DNA from: Frondihabitans sp. Leaf304
GTDB taxonomy: Bacteria; Actinomycetota; Actinomycetes; Actinomycetales; Microbacteriaceae
Direction of reading: 5' to 3'
Length of the DNA stretch: 53,301 bases
Assembly (NCBI RefSeq): GCF_001423105.1
Contig: NZ_LMNV01000002.1
Coordinates: 1,687,066-1,740,366 of the forward strand
Position 1 is the first letter of the stretch, and each line of letters starts with the position of its first letter. Under the pieces are notes generated by a model that did not search any database, was not told the origin of the DNA, and was given only the letters and a program-made list of their open reading frames with translations. Below, in pieces: positions 21,708 to 30,629 of this stretch. The position numbers were made by a program, and so were the translations under genes.

Positions 21708-24179
21708 TCACCGAAGCGGGAGCGTCACCACCATCGTCAGGCCCCCTCCCGGGGTGTCCTCGACCTCGAGGGTGCCGCCCATGCCCTCGGTGAAGCCCTT
21801 CGACAGGGCCAGCCCCAACCCGAGACCCGTCGTGTTGTCGGTGTCGCCGAGCCGCTGGAACGGCACGAAGATGTCTTCGCGACGATCGGGGCTGACCCCG
21901 GGTCCGCGGTCGGCGATACGGATCTGCAGGGTGCCGGCGAAGCTGCTGGCCGAGACGTGCACCCTCCCGCCCGGCGCGTCGTAGCGCAGGGCGTTATCGA
22001 GCAGGTTGACGACGACGCGCTGCAACAGGACGGGATCGGCCACGACCGGCGGCAGGTTCTGCTCGATGCCCAGATCGACCTCGTCGGGGCCGATGCCGAG
22101 CTCGTCGAAGGCCCCGAGAATCACGTCGTCGACGTCGACGTCGACGAGCGACACCGCGAGGGCTCCGGCCTGGACCCGGCTCACATCGAGCAGGTTCGTC
22201 ACGAGGGTGGCGAGAGAATCGAGGCTCTCCGCAGCGGTGGCGAGCAACTCTTGTCGATCGACGTCGCTGAGGGTGACGCCGGGCGTCTGCAGCCCGCCGA
22301 TGGCCGCCGTCGCCGAGGCGAGCGGTCGGCGGAGGTCGTGGCCGACCGCGGCCAGGAGGGCGGAACGCACCTGGTCGACCTGGGCGAGCGGCTTGACGGC
22401 GTCGGCCGTCGCGCTGAGGGCGTTATGTTCGAGTGCCGCGTCGACCTGGGCGGCGATCACCTTGAGCAGTCGGCGCTCGCTGGCGGCCAGGTCGGGCCCG
22501 CGCAGTTCGAGCGTGCCGTGCTCGCCGACCTCGATGCGGGTGACGTGGTCGCCGTCTTTCGGATCGCCGGTGCAGTAGAGGGTCTCGGCGCCCGAGGTGA
22601 CCTGCACGCTCGTGAGGTGGAACACCTCCCGCGTGCGGGTGATCAGGGCCTGCAGGGCATCCTGTCCGCGGAGCACGCTTCCGGCGATCGTGGCGAGGAG
22701 CTCCGACTCGGCGAGCGCGCGGGCCGCCGATCGGGAACGGCGGGCGGCCTGGTCGACGACGTAACTGACCAGCAGGGCGTTGATCACGTAGAGGGCGAGG
22801 GCGAGCAGATGGAAAGGCCGTGCGATTGTGACGCTGTGGAACGGTTCGACGAAGAAGAAATCGAGAGTGAAGCCCGAGAGGACGGCGGCGAAGAGCGCCG
22901 GCCAGATGCCGCCGACCAGCGCGACGACGACGACCAGCAGCTGGAAGACGAGCACGTCGCTGGTGAGGGTCTCGTCGGTGCGGAACGTGACGAGGATCCA
23001 GGTGACGAGCGGTCCGAGGGCCAGCGCCAGGGCACTGCCCACGAGGCGGCGCTTCAGCGTCAGCGCGCCGCCGACCCGGGGCAGCGTGAAGTGGCCGCCC
23101 GCTTTCGAGTGGGTCACGATGTGCACGTCGATCACGCCGGATTCGCGGATGACGGTCGCGCCGATTCCGGGCCCTGTGAGGGCGGCGGCGATCCGCGAGC
23201 GGCGGCTCACGCCGAGCACGAGCTGCGTGGCATTCATCGCCTTCGCGAAGTCGACCAGGGCCCGGGGCACGTCGTCGCCGACCACCTGGTGGTAGCTGCC
23301 GCCGAGCTTCTCCGTCAGCGAGCGCTGACTGGCGAGGGCGCCGGGGAACGTCTCGGCCAGGCCGTCCTGCCTGCTGACGTGCACCACGAGCAGGTCACCA
23401 CCGGCGGCGCGGGCCGCGATCCGAGCGCCCCTCCGAATGAGCGTCTCGCCCTCCGGCCCGCCCGTCAGAGCGACGACGACCCGCTCGCGGGCCTCCCACT
23501 TGCTGTCGATGCCGTGCTCGGACCGGTAGGCCTTCAGTGCGGAATCGACCTCGTCGGCGAGCCAGAGCAGGGCCAGCTCGCGGAGCGCGGTCAGGTTGCC
23601 GAGCCGGAAGTAGTTCGACAGCGCGGCGTCGATCCGTGCCGCCGGGTAGACGTTGCCCTCGGCCAGGCGGTCTCGGAGCGCCTGCGGGGCCAGGTCGACG
23701 ACCTCGATCTGGTCGGCACCTCGGAGCACCTGGTCGGGGATCGTCTCGCGCTGCGGCGCCCCGGTGATCTGCTCCACGACGTCGCTGAGCGACTCGATGT
23801 GCTGCACGTTCACGGTGGAGATGACGTCGATGCCCGCCTCGAGGAGGGCGTCGACGTCTTGCCAGCGCTTCTCGTTGCGGCTTCCCGGAGCATTGGTGTG
23901 GGCGAGCTCATCGACGAGGGCGACCTGCGGGTGCCGCTCGAGCACGGCGTCGAGGTCCATCTCGGTCAGCTCGACACCCCGGTGCTCGGTGATGGTGCGC
24001 GGGATCACCGGCAGCCCCTCGAGCTGGGCGGCGGTGGCGGTGCGGCCGTGGGTCTCGACGACCGCCACCTCCACCGTCTTGCCCTCGTCGCGGAGGCGCG
24101 CGCCCTCTTCGAGCATCGTGTAGGTCTTGCCGACGCCGGGGGCGGCGCCGAGCAGCACTCGGAGCCGCCCGCGTTTCAT
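21708..24179 (-). CDS. kdpD: Potassium sensor histidine kinase KdpD
   Basis: This 823-residue protein has the full KdpD layout. An N-terminal KdpD domain carries Walker A (GAAPGVGKTYTML) and DELAHTNAPGSRNEKRW, followed by a USP-like domain (VVVALTGGPEGETLIRRGARIA). Four membrane segments lie around residues 400-500. A GAF-like region, a histidine-kinase core with the phospho-acceptor in GHDLRRPLA, and N/G boxes (NLLDNALRY, DRGPGV, GLGLGLALS) complete it. It senses potassium limitation and normally phosphorylates KdpE. No kdpE follows: the gene runs into the opposing MarR gene with one base between them. It starts five bases after the kdpC stop codon, so it is in the kdp operon. Confidence 0.95.
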   Translation of the reverse strand: MKRGRLRVLLGAAPGVGKTYTMLEEGARLRDEGKTVEVAVVETHGRTATAAQLEGLPVIPRTITEHRGVELTEMDLDAVLERHPQVALVDELAHTNAPGSRNEKRWQDVDALLEAGIDVISTVNVQHIESLSDVVEQITGAPQRETIPDQVLRGADQIEVVDLAPQALRDRLAEGNVYPAARIDAALSNYFRLGNLTALRELALLWLADEVDSALKAYRSEHGIDSKWEARERVVVALTGGPEGETLIRRGARIAARAAGGDLLVVHVSRQDGLAETFPGALASQRSLTEKLGGSYHQVVGDDVPRALVDFAKAMNATQLVLGVSRRSRIAAALTGPGIGATVIRESGVIDVHIVTHSKAGGHFTLPRVGGALTLKRRLVGSALALALGPLVTWILVTFRTDETLTSDVLVFQLLVVVVALVGGIWPALFAAVLSGFTLDFFFVEPFHSVTIARPFHLLALALYVINALLVSYVVDQAARRSRSAARALAESELLATIAGSVLRGQDALQALITRTREVFHLTSVQVTSGAETLYCTGDPKDGDHVTRIEVGEHGTLELRGPDLAASERRLLKVIAAQVDAALEHNALSATADAVKPLAQVDQVRSALLAAVGHDLRRPLASATAAIGGLQTPGVTLSDVDRQELLATAAESLDSLATLVTNLLDVSRVQAGALAVSLVDVDVDDVILGAFDELGIGPDEVDLGIEQNLPPVVADPVLLQRVVVNLLDNALRYDAPGGRVHVSASSFAGTLQIRIADRGPGVSPDRREDIFVPFQRLGDTDNTTGLGLGLALSKGFTEGMGGTLEVEDTPGGGLTMVVTLPLR

Positions 24180-24184
24180 CTGAT

Positions 24185-24790
24185 CTAGCCTTTCAGCCCG
24201 GCGAGCGCGACGTTCAACCGAAGCACGTTGACCGTCTTCTCGCCGAGGTAGCCTGCGTCGCGGTTCTGGATCATCGACTCGACGAGCGCGCGGACCTTCG
24301 TGACCGGGAGGTCGCGCACCGCGGCGATCCGGTCGACCTGCAGCAGCGCGTAGGCCGGGCTGATGTGCGGGTCGAGCCCCGATCCGGAGGCCGTCACCGC
24401 GTCGGCGGGCACGCTCGAGGCGGGCACGTCGTTCTCTGTGGCGATGGCGGCCTTGCGCTCCTTGACAGCGGCGATGAGGTCGTCGTTCTCGGGGCCGTAG
24501 TTGCTGAAGCTCGACGCGGTGGCGTCGTAGCCGTCGCCGGCGGCCGAGGGGCGCGACTGGAACCACTCCGGCAGAGCGTTCCCCTTCTTATCAGTGAAGC
24601 TCTGGCCGATGAGAGCGGAGCCGACGACATCGCCGTCGACCTTCACGACGGAGCCGTTGGACTGAGCGGGGGCAACGAGCTGCCCCACGCCGGTAATGAC
24701 TGCGGTGTAGGCGACTCCGAGCACGATCGTGAAGACGATCATCGCGCGGATGGCCACCCAGTACTGGCGGGCGAGTGTGCGGGTGTTCAT
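24185..24790 (-). CDS. kdpC: Potassium-transporting ATPase subunit C
   Basis: This 201-residue subunit of the high-affinity Kdp potassium pump has one N-terminal membrane helix (AIRAMIVFTIVLGVAYTAVIT) and an extracytoplasmic domain. Family motifs seen are GSALIGQSFTD, YFQSRPS-like WFQSRPSAAGDGYDAT, SGSGLDPHISPAYALLQV and NVLRLNVAL. The sequence is intact and of normal length. AAAGGAAG precedes the ATG. The gene lies 24 bases after kdpB and five bases before kdpD. Confidence 0.96.
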   Translation of the reverse strand: MNTRTLARQYWVAIRAMIVFTIVLGVAYTAVITGVGQLVAPAQSNGSVVKVDGDVVGSALIGQSFTDKKGNALPEWFQSRPSAAGDGYDATASSFSNYGPENDDLIAAVKERKAAIATENDVPASSVPADAVTASGSGLDPHISPAYALLQVDRIAAVRDLPVTKVRALVESMIQNRDAGYLGEKTVNVLRLNVALAGLKG

Positions 24791-24814
24791 GATTCTTCCT
24801 TTCCAGTACGAGGG

Positions 24815-26965
24815 CTAGAAGCCCGGGAGGAGCGAGACGACGAGGTCGATGATCTTGATGCCGATGAACGGCGCGATGATGCCGCCGACCCCGTAGACCA
24901 GGATGTTGCGGTTCAGGATCGCCGAGGCCGAGGCGGCCCGGTACTTGACGCCGCGCAGTGCCAGGGGGATCAGGATCACGATGATGATCGCGTTGAAGAC
25001 GATCGCCGACAGGATGGCCGACGCCGGCGAGTGCAGCTGCATGATGTTGAGCAGCCCGAGCCCCGGGAAGATCCCGGCGAACATCGCGGGGATGATCGCG
25101 AAGTACTTCGCCACGTCGTTCGCGATCGAGAACGTCGTGAGCGCGCCCCGCGTGATGAGCAGCTGCTTGCCGATGCGCACGATGTCGATGAGCTTCGTCG
25201 GGTCGGAGTCGAGGTCGACCATGTTGCCGGCCTCCTTCGCGGCCGAGGTGCCCGTGTTCATCGCCACTCCGACATCGGCCTGAGCGAGCGCGGGGGCGTC
25301 GTTGGTGCCGTCACCCGTCATCGCGACGAGGTTGCCGCCCTCCTGCTCGCGACGGATCAGGGCGAGCTTGTCTTCCGGCGTGGCCTCGGCGAGGAAGTCG
25401 TCGACCCCGGCCTCGGCGGCGATCGCCTTGGCGGTCAGCGGGTTGTCGCCGGTGATCATCACGGTCCGGATTCCCATGGTGCGGAGCTCGGCGAACCGCT
25501 CCGCCAGACCCGTTTTGACGACGTCCTTCAGGTAGACGACCCCGAGGATCCTTCCGCTCCCGTTCGCGGCGCGGGTTGCGACGACGAGGGGCGTGCCTCC
25601 GGCGTTCGACACGGCCTCGATCGAGGTGTCCAGTGCGTGGCGCTCGACCGCCGCGAGCGACGTGCCGTCTTCGATCCAGGCGATCACCATGCCGCCGGCA
25701 CCCTTGCGGATCTGCGAGCCGTCGGGCAGGTCGAGACCCGACATGCGGGTCTGCGCGGTGAAGGGCACGATGTCGCCGGCGACGCTCTCGGCACGGACGT
25801 AGCCGAGCGTGACGGCGAGATCGACGATCGACTTGCCCTCGGGTGTCGGGTCGCTGAGCGACGACGTCGCGGCGGCCTCGACCAGCTCGTTCACGGCGAC
25901 GCCCTCCATAGGCAGGAACTCGGCCGCCTGACGGTTGCCATAGGTGATTGTTCCGGTCTTGTCGAGCAGCAGCGTCGTCACGTCGCCGGCCGCCTCGACC
26001 GCGCGCCCCGACATGGCGAGCACGTTGCGCTGCACCAGGCGGTCCATGCCGGCGATGCCGATGGCGCTCAGCAGCGCGCCGATGGTGGTCGGGATGAGGC
26101 AGACGAGCAGGGCGATGAGCACCGGGATCGACACGGCCGCGTTCGAGTACGAGGCGATCGGGTTGAGAGCCAGGCAGACGACGACGAAGACGATCGAGAG
26201 CGACGCGAGCAAGATGTTGAGCGCGATCTCGTTCGGGGTCTTCTGACGCGACGCGCCCTCGACGAGGCGGATCATCCGGTCGACGAAGGTCTCGCCGGGC
26301 TTCGACGTGATGGTCACGACGATGCGGTCCGACAGCACCCGGGTGCCGCCGGTGACGGCGCTGCGGTCGCCGCCCGACTCGCGGATGACGGGGGCCGACT
26401 CGCCGGTGATCGCCGACTCGTCGACGCTCGCGATGCCCCAGACGATGTCACCGTCACCGGGGATCAGCTCACCGGCCGTGACCACGACGGTGTCGCCGAG
26501 CGTGAGGTCGGCCGACGACACCGACGAGAGCGTCGCGCTCTCGGCTGCGGCGTCGGCGGCCGCGTCGTACGAGTCGACGCGGTTCGCCGTCGTGCTGGTG
26601 CGCGTCTTGCGGAGGCTCTCGGCCTGCGCCTTGCCGCGGCCCTCGGCGACCGACTCGGCGAGGTTCGCGAAGACGACCGTGAGCCAGAGCCACACAGCGA
26701 TGGCCCAGGTGAAGGATCCGGGCACGGTCGATCCTCCGGACGTGCCGGCCCCGCCCGTGAACGGCTGCGCGATCGCCAGAATCGTCGTGTAGGCCGCGCC
26801 GATCTCGACGAGGAACATGACCGGGTTGTGCCACATCTCGCGCGGGTCGAGCTTCTTGAATGCGCCGGGAAGAGCCTCGACGAGCTGCGCGCCGGAGAAG
26901 GCGCCCTTCTTCGTCGCGGTGGGCGCGGGATCCTCGTCCGTGCGGTGTTCGGTGATGGTGGACAT
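24815..26965 (-). CDS. kdpB: Potassium-transporting P-type ATPase subunit B
   Basis: This 716-residue catalytic subunit hydrolyses ATP to drive potassium uptake. The P-type ATPase marks are present: TGES in [13 protein letters not shown], the phosphorylation site [13 protein letters not shown], the K-G nucleotide-binding region, [15 protein letters not shown], and the hinge [21 protein letters not shown]. About seven membrane segments are visible. The length is slightly above the usual 680 residues, owing to a polar N-terminal extension of about 30 residues. It is separated from kdpA by three bases. Confidence 0.97.
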   Translation of the reverse strand: MSTITEHRTDEDPAPTATKKGAFSGAQLVEALPGAFKKLDPREMWHNPVMFLVEIGAAYTTILAIAQPFTGGAGTSGGSTVPGSFTWAIAVWLWLTVVFANLAESVAEGRGKAQAESLRKTRTSTTANRVDSYDAAADAAAESATLSSVSSADLTLGDTVVVTAGELIPGDGDIVWGIASVDESAITGESAPVIRESGGDRSAVTGGTRVLSDRIVVTITSKPGETFVDRMIRLVEGASRQKTPNEIALNILLASLSIVFVVVCLALNPIASYSNAAVSIPVLIALLVCLIPTTIGALLSAIGIAGMDRLVQRNVLAMSGRAVEAAGDVTTLLLDKTGTITYGNRQAAEFLPMEGVAVNELVEAAATSSLSDPTPEGKSIVDLAVTLGYVRAESVAGDIVPFTAQTRMSGLDLPDGSQIRKGAGGMVIAWIEDGTSLAAVERHALDTSIEAVSNAGGTPLVVATRAANGSGRILGVVYLKDVVKTGLAERFAELRTMGIRTVMITGDNPLTAKAIAAEAGVDDFLAEATPEDKLALIRREQEGGNLVAMTGDGTNDAPALAQADVGVAMNTGTSAAKEAGNMVDLDSDPTKLIDIVRIGKQLLITRGALTTFSIANDVAKYFAIIPAMFAGIFPGLGLLNIMQLHSPASAILSAIVFNAIIIVILIPLALRGVKYRAASASAILNRNILVYGVGGIIAPFIGIKIIDLVVSLLPGF

Positions 26966-26968
26966 GCG

Positions 26969-28645
26969 TTACTTCAGCCCTTCAGCGAGCGGGCCCAGTG
27001 CGAGCACCGGGAAGTAGGTGAGTGCGGTCACGATGACGGACACCCCGATCAGGAGGCCGACGAACTGCGGCCGGTGCGTGGGCAGGGTGCCGGCGGTGGC
27101 GGGCACCTTGTCTTGGGCGGCGAGCGAGCCGGCGAGTGCCAGCACGAAAACCATCGGCAAGAAGCGGCCGAGCAGCATGGCGATGCCGAGGGCCGTGTTC
27201 ATCCAGGGGGTGTTCGCCGTGATGCCGGCGAAGGCGGAGCCGTTGTTGTTGGCCGCGCTGGTGAAGGCGTAGAGCACCTCGGTGAAGCCGTGGAGGCCGG
27301 GGTTCCAGATCGAGACCTTCTCCACGTTGTCGCGGATCGCGGGGATCGCGAAGCTCAGTGCCGTTCCGGTGAGAACCAGGGCCGGGGTGATCAGGATGTA
27401 GATCGAGGCGAGCTTGATCTCGCGCGGCCCGATCTTCTTGCCGAGGTACTCGGGGGTGCGGCCGACCAGCAGGCCGGCAATGAACACCGTGATGATCGCG
27501 AGCACGAGCATGCCGTAGAGGCCCGACCCGGTTCCGCCGGGCGAGATCTCGCCGAGCATCATGTTCAGGAGCGCCATCATGCCGCCGAGCGAGGTGAACG
27601 AGTCGTGGGCCGAGTTGACGGCTCCCGTCGAGGTCGACGTCGACGTGGTGGCGAACAGGGTGGAACCCCAGATGCCGAAGCGGTCCTCTTTGCCCTCCAT
27701 CGCGCCTCCGGCGAGACGGGTCGCGGTGCCGGCGCCGTTCAGCTCGAACCAGGTCATGGCGGCGAGCGAGGCGGCGTAGATCGCACCCATCACGGCGGCG
27801 ATCGCGTAGCCCTGACGGACGTCGCCGACCATCTTGCCGAAGGTGCGCGGCAGCGAGAACGGGATGATGAGCATCAGCACGATCTCGAACAGGTTGGTCC
27901 AGGCCGTCGGGTTCTCGAACGGGTGCGCCGAGTTGACGTTGTAGAAGCCGCCGCCGTTCGTGCCGAGCTCCTTGATCGCCTCCTGCGAGGCGACCGGTCC
28001 GCCCGGAATCGCGGCCGAACCGCCGGTGAGAGTCGTGATGTTCTCGAAGCCGTTGAAGTTCTGGATGACGCCGGCGATGATCAACACGACTGCGGCGAAG
28101 ATCGCGCCGGGCAGCAGGAGGCGGGTGATACCGCGCGTCAGGTCGACCCAGAAGTTGCCGAGCGTGCCGCTCTTGATGCGGGCGAGACCGCGGATCAGGG
28201 CGACCGCGACCGCGATGCCGACAGCCGCCGACACGAAGTTCTGCACGACGAGGCCGCCGAGCTGGACGGCGTACCCGAGGGTGACGTCGGGGCTGTACGA
28301 CTGCCAGTTCGTGTTCGTGACGAACGAGACGGCCGTGTTGAAGGCGAGGCCCTGCGGCACGGCGGGGAAGCCCAGCGAGTAGGGCAGGATCTCTTGGATC
28401 CGCTGGATGACGTAGACGAAGAAGACGCCGACGACGGAGAAGATGAGGACCCCGCGGAGGTAGGCCCGCCACGTCTGCTCGGATGCCGAGTCGACGCCGA
28501 TGAGGCGGTAGAAGCCGCGCTCGATCTTCCAGTTGTTCTTGGTCGTGTAGATCCAGGCCATGTAGTCGCCGACCGGGCGGTGGAGCACCGCGAGGATCAC
28601 GACGAGCGTCAGGATGGTGAGGAGCCCCGAAACGGTGCTGGTCAT
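26969..28645 (-). CDS. kdpA: Potassium-transporting ATPase subunit A
   Basis: This 558-residue channel-like subunit binds and passes potassium. It has about ten hydrophobic segments and family motifs such as [41 protein letters not shown] and [16 protein letters not shown], which form the four pore loops of the KdpA filter. The ATG at 28645 overlaps the kdpF stop codon by one base (TGATG). An open frame upstream of that ATG is not coding. Length and motifs are those of a complete KdpA. Confidence 0.97.
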   Translation of the reverse strand: MTSTVSGLLTILTLVVILAVLHRPVGDYMAWIYTTKNNWKIERGFYRLIGVDSASEQTWRAYLRGVLIFSVVGVFFVYVIQRIQEILPYSLGFPAVPQGLAFNTAVSFVTNTNWQSYSPDVTLGYAVQLGGLVVQNFVSAAVGIAVAVALIRGLARIKSGTLGNFWVDLTRGITRLLLPGAIFAAVVLIIAGVIQNFNGFENITTLTGGSAAIPGGPVASQEAIKELGTNGGGFYNVNSAHPFENPTAWTNLFEIVLMLIIPFSLPRTFGKMVGDVRQGYAIAAVMGAIYAASLAAMTWFELNGAGTATRLAGGAMEGKEDRFGIWGSTLFATTSTSTSTGAVNSAHDSFTSLGGMMALLNMMLGEISPGGTGSGLYGMLVLAIITVFIAGLLVGRTPEYLGKKIGPREIKLASIYILITPALVLTGTALSFAIPAIRDNVEKVSIWNPGLHGFTEVLYAFTSAANNNGSAFAGITANTPWMNTALGIAMLLGRFLPMVFVLALAGSLAAQDKVPATAGTLPTHRPQFVGLLIGVSVIVTALTYFPVLALGPLAEGLK

Positions 28646-28734
28646 CAGAAGCGCTCCGGTTTCACGAGCGCGTAGACCAGGTACACGAGAGCGGCCACGG
28701 CCAGGACGGCCGCAATGACGTTGAAGACGATCAC
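28645..28734 (-). CDS. kdpF: KdpF small membrane subunit
   Basis: This 29-residue peptide (starting [14 protein letters not shown] and ending [10 protein letters not shown]) is a single membrane helix with the typical KPERF end of KdpF, which stabilises the KdpABC complex. It starts at a GTG (28734) with GGAG five bases upstream, and its stop codon overlaps the kdpA start. The peptide gene upstream overlaps its start codon by four bases, so it is translated as part of a tightly coupled chain. Confidence 0.9.
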   Translation of the reverse strand: MIVFNVIAAVLAVAALVYLVYALVKPERF

Positions 28735-28814
28735 AGCTTCTCCACACCCCTCGCAACGAGGGCGACGACCGCGAAGACGGCAATCACGACGGCTATGTAG
28801 ACGATGTCGAGCAC
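28731..28814 (-). CDS. 27-residue membrane peptide at the head of the kdp operon
   Basis: A GTG at 28814, preceded by GGAG at a five-base spacing, opens a 27-residue frame ([26 protein letters not shown] after the start residue, written here in two parts: [13 protein letters not shown] and [13 protein letters not shown]). Its stop codon overlaps the kdpF start (GTGA). It is one hydrophobic helix with a short charged end. The good ribosome-binding site and the exact coupling argue that it is translated. I recall similar short open frames before kdpF in other actinobacteria, but I cannot name a family. It may be an extra small subunit or a regulator of the pump. Confidence 0.7.
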   Translation of the reverse strand: MLDIVYIAVVIAVFAVVALVARGVEKL

Positions 28815-28918
28815 TACAACTCCAACCGGAGACGAACGGGCGAGACCCCGATCGGGGCCCGATGCCCCCGAGGGGCACAGCAGGTCAGTAGATACCCGCC
28901 GCGCGCTCCCGCCGGCCG

Positions 28919-28969
28919 TCCTAACGACATCCCTACGCCGGGGCCTCGTTCCCTAACGGACTCCTAACG
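28919..28969 (-). promoter_or_regulatory. Direct repeats upstream of the kdp operon
   Basis: Plus-strand copies of CCTAACG occur at 28920-28926, 28952-28958 and 28963-28969, and a CCTACG variant at 28932-28937. On the minus strand these read CGTTAGG. The spacing of 11-12 bases within each pair is one helical turn, as expected for tandem binding of an OmpR/PhoB-type response regulator such as KdpE. The repeats lie 105-155 bases upstream of the first start codon. The whole 28815-29267 gap (453 bases) holds these repeats, the palindrome at 28997-29055 and the ECF gene leader, and I see no gene in it. Confidence 0.55.
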
Positions 28970-28996
28970 CCCGCGTCGCTTCATGCCTCCCGACGC

Positions 28997-29055
28997 GCGA
29001 GACTCCAGTAGTTGCTGATCGCGCCGCGGCGGATCAGCATCTACTGGAGTCTCGC
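28997..29055. repeat. 59-base intergenic palindrome (REP-like)
   Basis: Outer arms GCGAGACTCCAGTAG (28997-29011) and CTACTGGAGTCTCGC (29041-29055) are perfectly complementary. After one mismatch, inner arms TGCTGATC (29013-29020) and GATCAGCA (29032-29039) also pair, leaving an 11-base GC-rich loop. It stands between the divergent kdp operon and the ECF sigma gene, where no terminator is needed. Arm length and CGAGA-type ends resemble the palindrome at 10696-10752. Confidence 0.8.
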
Positions 29056-29267
29056 CGGTGAGCCCTCTGGCAGCTGGCTGTAACCCCAACGGCACCGGGC
29101 GACTCGCGCGGAGGCATCGTCGACCCCGTAGTGGGCGCAGAGCCACCCGAAGGCCAGCAGAAAGCTCAGACCATCGAGAGGGTTGCCCTGTCCCCTTCAA
29201 CTAATTCGGCCGCACTTGTGAGGTTGTGCCCGCTACCGGACACTCCTCTAGTGAAGGGGGTGCTGGA

Positions 29268-29807
29268 ATGAATCCGATCACGGAAAGCGATACCAATCTC
29301 GCACTGCGAGTGGCGCTTCGCGATAAAGACGCGCTGGCTGAGGTCATCGACCGTCACGCAGCGACACTGACGAGATACGCCTGGGCCATTGCATCGAGCC
29401 GCCAGGACGTCGAAGAGATCGTCCAAGACACGTTCATCACGCTGTGGTCCAAGGCCGGATCGTTTCAATTGGCCCACGAGTCACTGCTCCCGTGGCTGCT
29501 TGTCGTCTGTCGGAACCATTCACTCAACAGCGTGCGGAAGGCTGCCCGCAGCCGCGTCGATGCGCTGCCCGACGAGTTGCCGATACGGGAGGACGAAGCC
29601 CTCGCCAGAGAGCGGCTCCGTTGGGTCCGCGACGAAATCGACACTCTCGCCCCCATCGACAAGCGAGTCTGCGAACTCTGCCTGCTCGAAGGCCGCTCGT
29701 ACGCGGAGGCTGCCGAGATGCTCGGCCTCAGTGTCGGGGCCATTACCCAGCGCGTACTGCGCTCTCGAAATCGACTCAAGAAGGCGGTGACTCCCGATGG
29801 ATACTGA
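29268..29807 (+). CDS. ECF sigma factor (first of two paralogous modules)
   Basis: This 179-residue protein is an extracytoplasmic-function sigma factor. Region 2 reads LTRYAWAIASSRQDVEEIVQDTFITLWSKA-like sequence (about residues 33-64) and binds the -10 element. Region 4 reads RVCELCLLEGRSYAEAAEMLGLSVGAITQRVLRSRNRLKK (about 135-175) and binds the -35. There is no C-terminal extension. The start at 29268 follows GAAGGGGG by seven bases; the same TAGTGAAGGGGG block precedes the paralog at 36937. The last 11 bases overlap the membrane-partner gene, which implies coupling and suggests that the partner is its anti-sigma factor. Target promoters are not evident. Confidence 0.93.
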   Translation: MNPITESDTNLALRVALRDKDALAEVIDRHAATLTRYAWAIASSRQDVEEIVQDTFITLWSKAGSFQLAHESLLPWLLVVCRNHSLNSVRKAARSRVDALPDELPIREDEALARERLRWVRDEIDTLAPIDKRVCELCLLEGRSYAEAAEMLGLSVGAITQRVLRSRNRLKKAVTPDGY

Positions 29808-30564
29808 ACCTCCTACCGGCGACGACCTCGCGAAGATGATCGTCACGATCAAAGAGAACACCCTCCGCGGCGCAGTCGTGGAACCACCCCGAAGCCCGCG
29901 TTTCCGCTTCGGACTGATCGTCGGAATCGTGGCCGTACTCGCTGTGGGCACGGCGAGCAGTGCGGTCGCGCTAGGCCTCGTGCCGCATCCCTTCGCCGCC
30001 CCGGCGCCCGCCGTGGCACCGACTCCATCGACTGTGCCGAAGACCACGCCGACTCCCACCGTGACCGCGTCTCCGCCCGCGCCGGCCACCTCGGAGCCGA
30101 CACCCGCACTCACCGTGCCCCAGACCTGCGACACAGTCGTGGCAGCGGCCGACGCCACCCGGCTCTTCGGTTCGACACCCGTCACGCAATTGCGACCGGT
30201 ACCCTCGGGCGCGACGGCCCAGCCGGTACCGACGCGGCAGGACTTCGATGCCGCAGTCATCGGGACCCCTGCGCTGTACTGCATCTGGAAAGACCCACTG
30301 TCAGACATTTCCGGCCTCACGGTCGCGATGGGCACGAAGTCGTCGTCTACGTTGGCTTCTTTCATGACGCAGCTCGCCGTATCGGGATACACCTGCACGG
30401 ACGCGCATGGCGGTCGATCATGTCAACAGGTGACACCGGTCAAGGAGTACCCCGTCGACACCACCTCGACGTTCTTCGCTCTCGGCGGCACCTGGATCCT
30501 GGTCGTCCAGACAAACTTCCCCACGACCGACCTGCTCGGCGCTGTCACCGACAACCTCGAGTAA
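29797..30564 (+). CDS. Single-pass membrane partner of the ECF sigma factor, probable anti-sigma
   Basis: This 255-residue protein has a 37-residue cytoplasmic N-terminus beginning MDTEPPTGDDLAKMIVTIK, one membrane helix (about residues 38-62), a Pro/Thr/Ala-rich linker and an extracytoplasmic domain with four cysteines (around QTCDTVV, LYCIWKD, GYTCTDAHGGRSCQQV). The cytoplasmic part has no HxxxCxxC zinc motif, so it is not a ZAS-type anti-sigma factor. The N-terminus is clearly homologous to that of the protein at 37472-38302. Gene overlap with the sigma factor is 11 bases in both modules. I infer that it holds the sigma factor at the membrane and senses an external signal. The outer domain resembles DUF3558-like lipoprotein domains only loosely. 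Confidence 0.75.
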   Translation: MDTEPPTGDDLAKMIVTIKENTLRGAVVEPPRSPRFRFGLIVGIVAVLAVGTASSAVALGLVPHPFAAPAPAVAPTPSTVPKTTPTPTVTASPPAPATSEPTPALTVPQTCDTVVAAADATRLFGSTPVTQLRPVPSGATAQPVPTRQDFDAAVIGTPALYCIWKDPLSDISGLTVAMGTKSSSTLASFMTQLAVSGYTCTDAHGGRSCQQVTPVKEYPVDTTSTFFALGGTWILVVQTNFPTTDLLGAVTDNLE

Positions 30565-30587
30565 GGCCTTCGAGGGTGCGAAGGCTT
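30563..30587 (+). terminator. Terminator after the first ECF module
   Basis: GCCTTCG (30566-30572) pairs with CGAAGGC (30579-30585) around AGGGTG, with AAG/CTT extending the stem imperfectly. It begins at the stop codon of the membrane-partner gene, in the 65-base gap before the converging amidohydrolase gene. Confidence 0.55.
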
Positions 30588-30629
30588 CTGGTTCATGGCT
30601 ATCCGTGTATGCGCCTCAACGATCTGCCC

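Noticed and set aside
21585-24188. Long plus-strand open frame of about 870 codons opposite kdpD
   Set aside because: It is a shadow of kdpD in high-GC sequence, with no recognisable domain and the usual Arg/Glu/Gly-rich composition.
24365-28675. Very long open frame (over 1400 codons) on the plus strand across the kdp genes
   Set aside because: It is antisense to kdpA, kdpB and kdpC, which have clear motifs. Its translation is Arg/Asp/Glu/Gly-rich low complexity, typical of reverse-strand frames in high-GC DNA.
28815-28996. c-di-AMP (ydaO/kimA-type) riboswitch upstream of kdp
   Set aside because: Such riboswitches are common before potassium genes, but I could not see the conserved multi-stem structure here; only short direct repeats are visible.
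29070-29197. Minus-strand frame reading FLLAFGWLCAHYGVDD and ending in the palindrome at 28997-29055
   Set aside because: It has no start codon or ribosome-binding site after the preceding stop codon, and no family resemblance.
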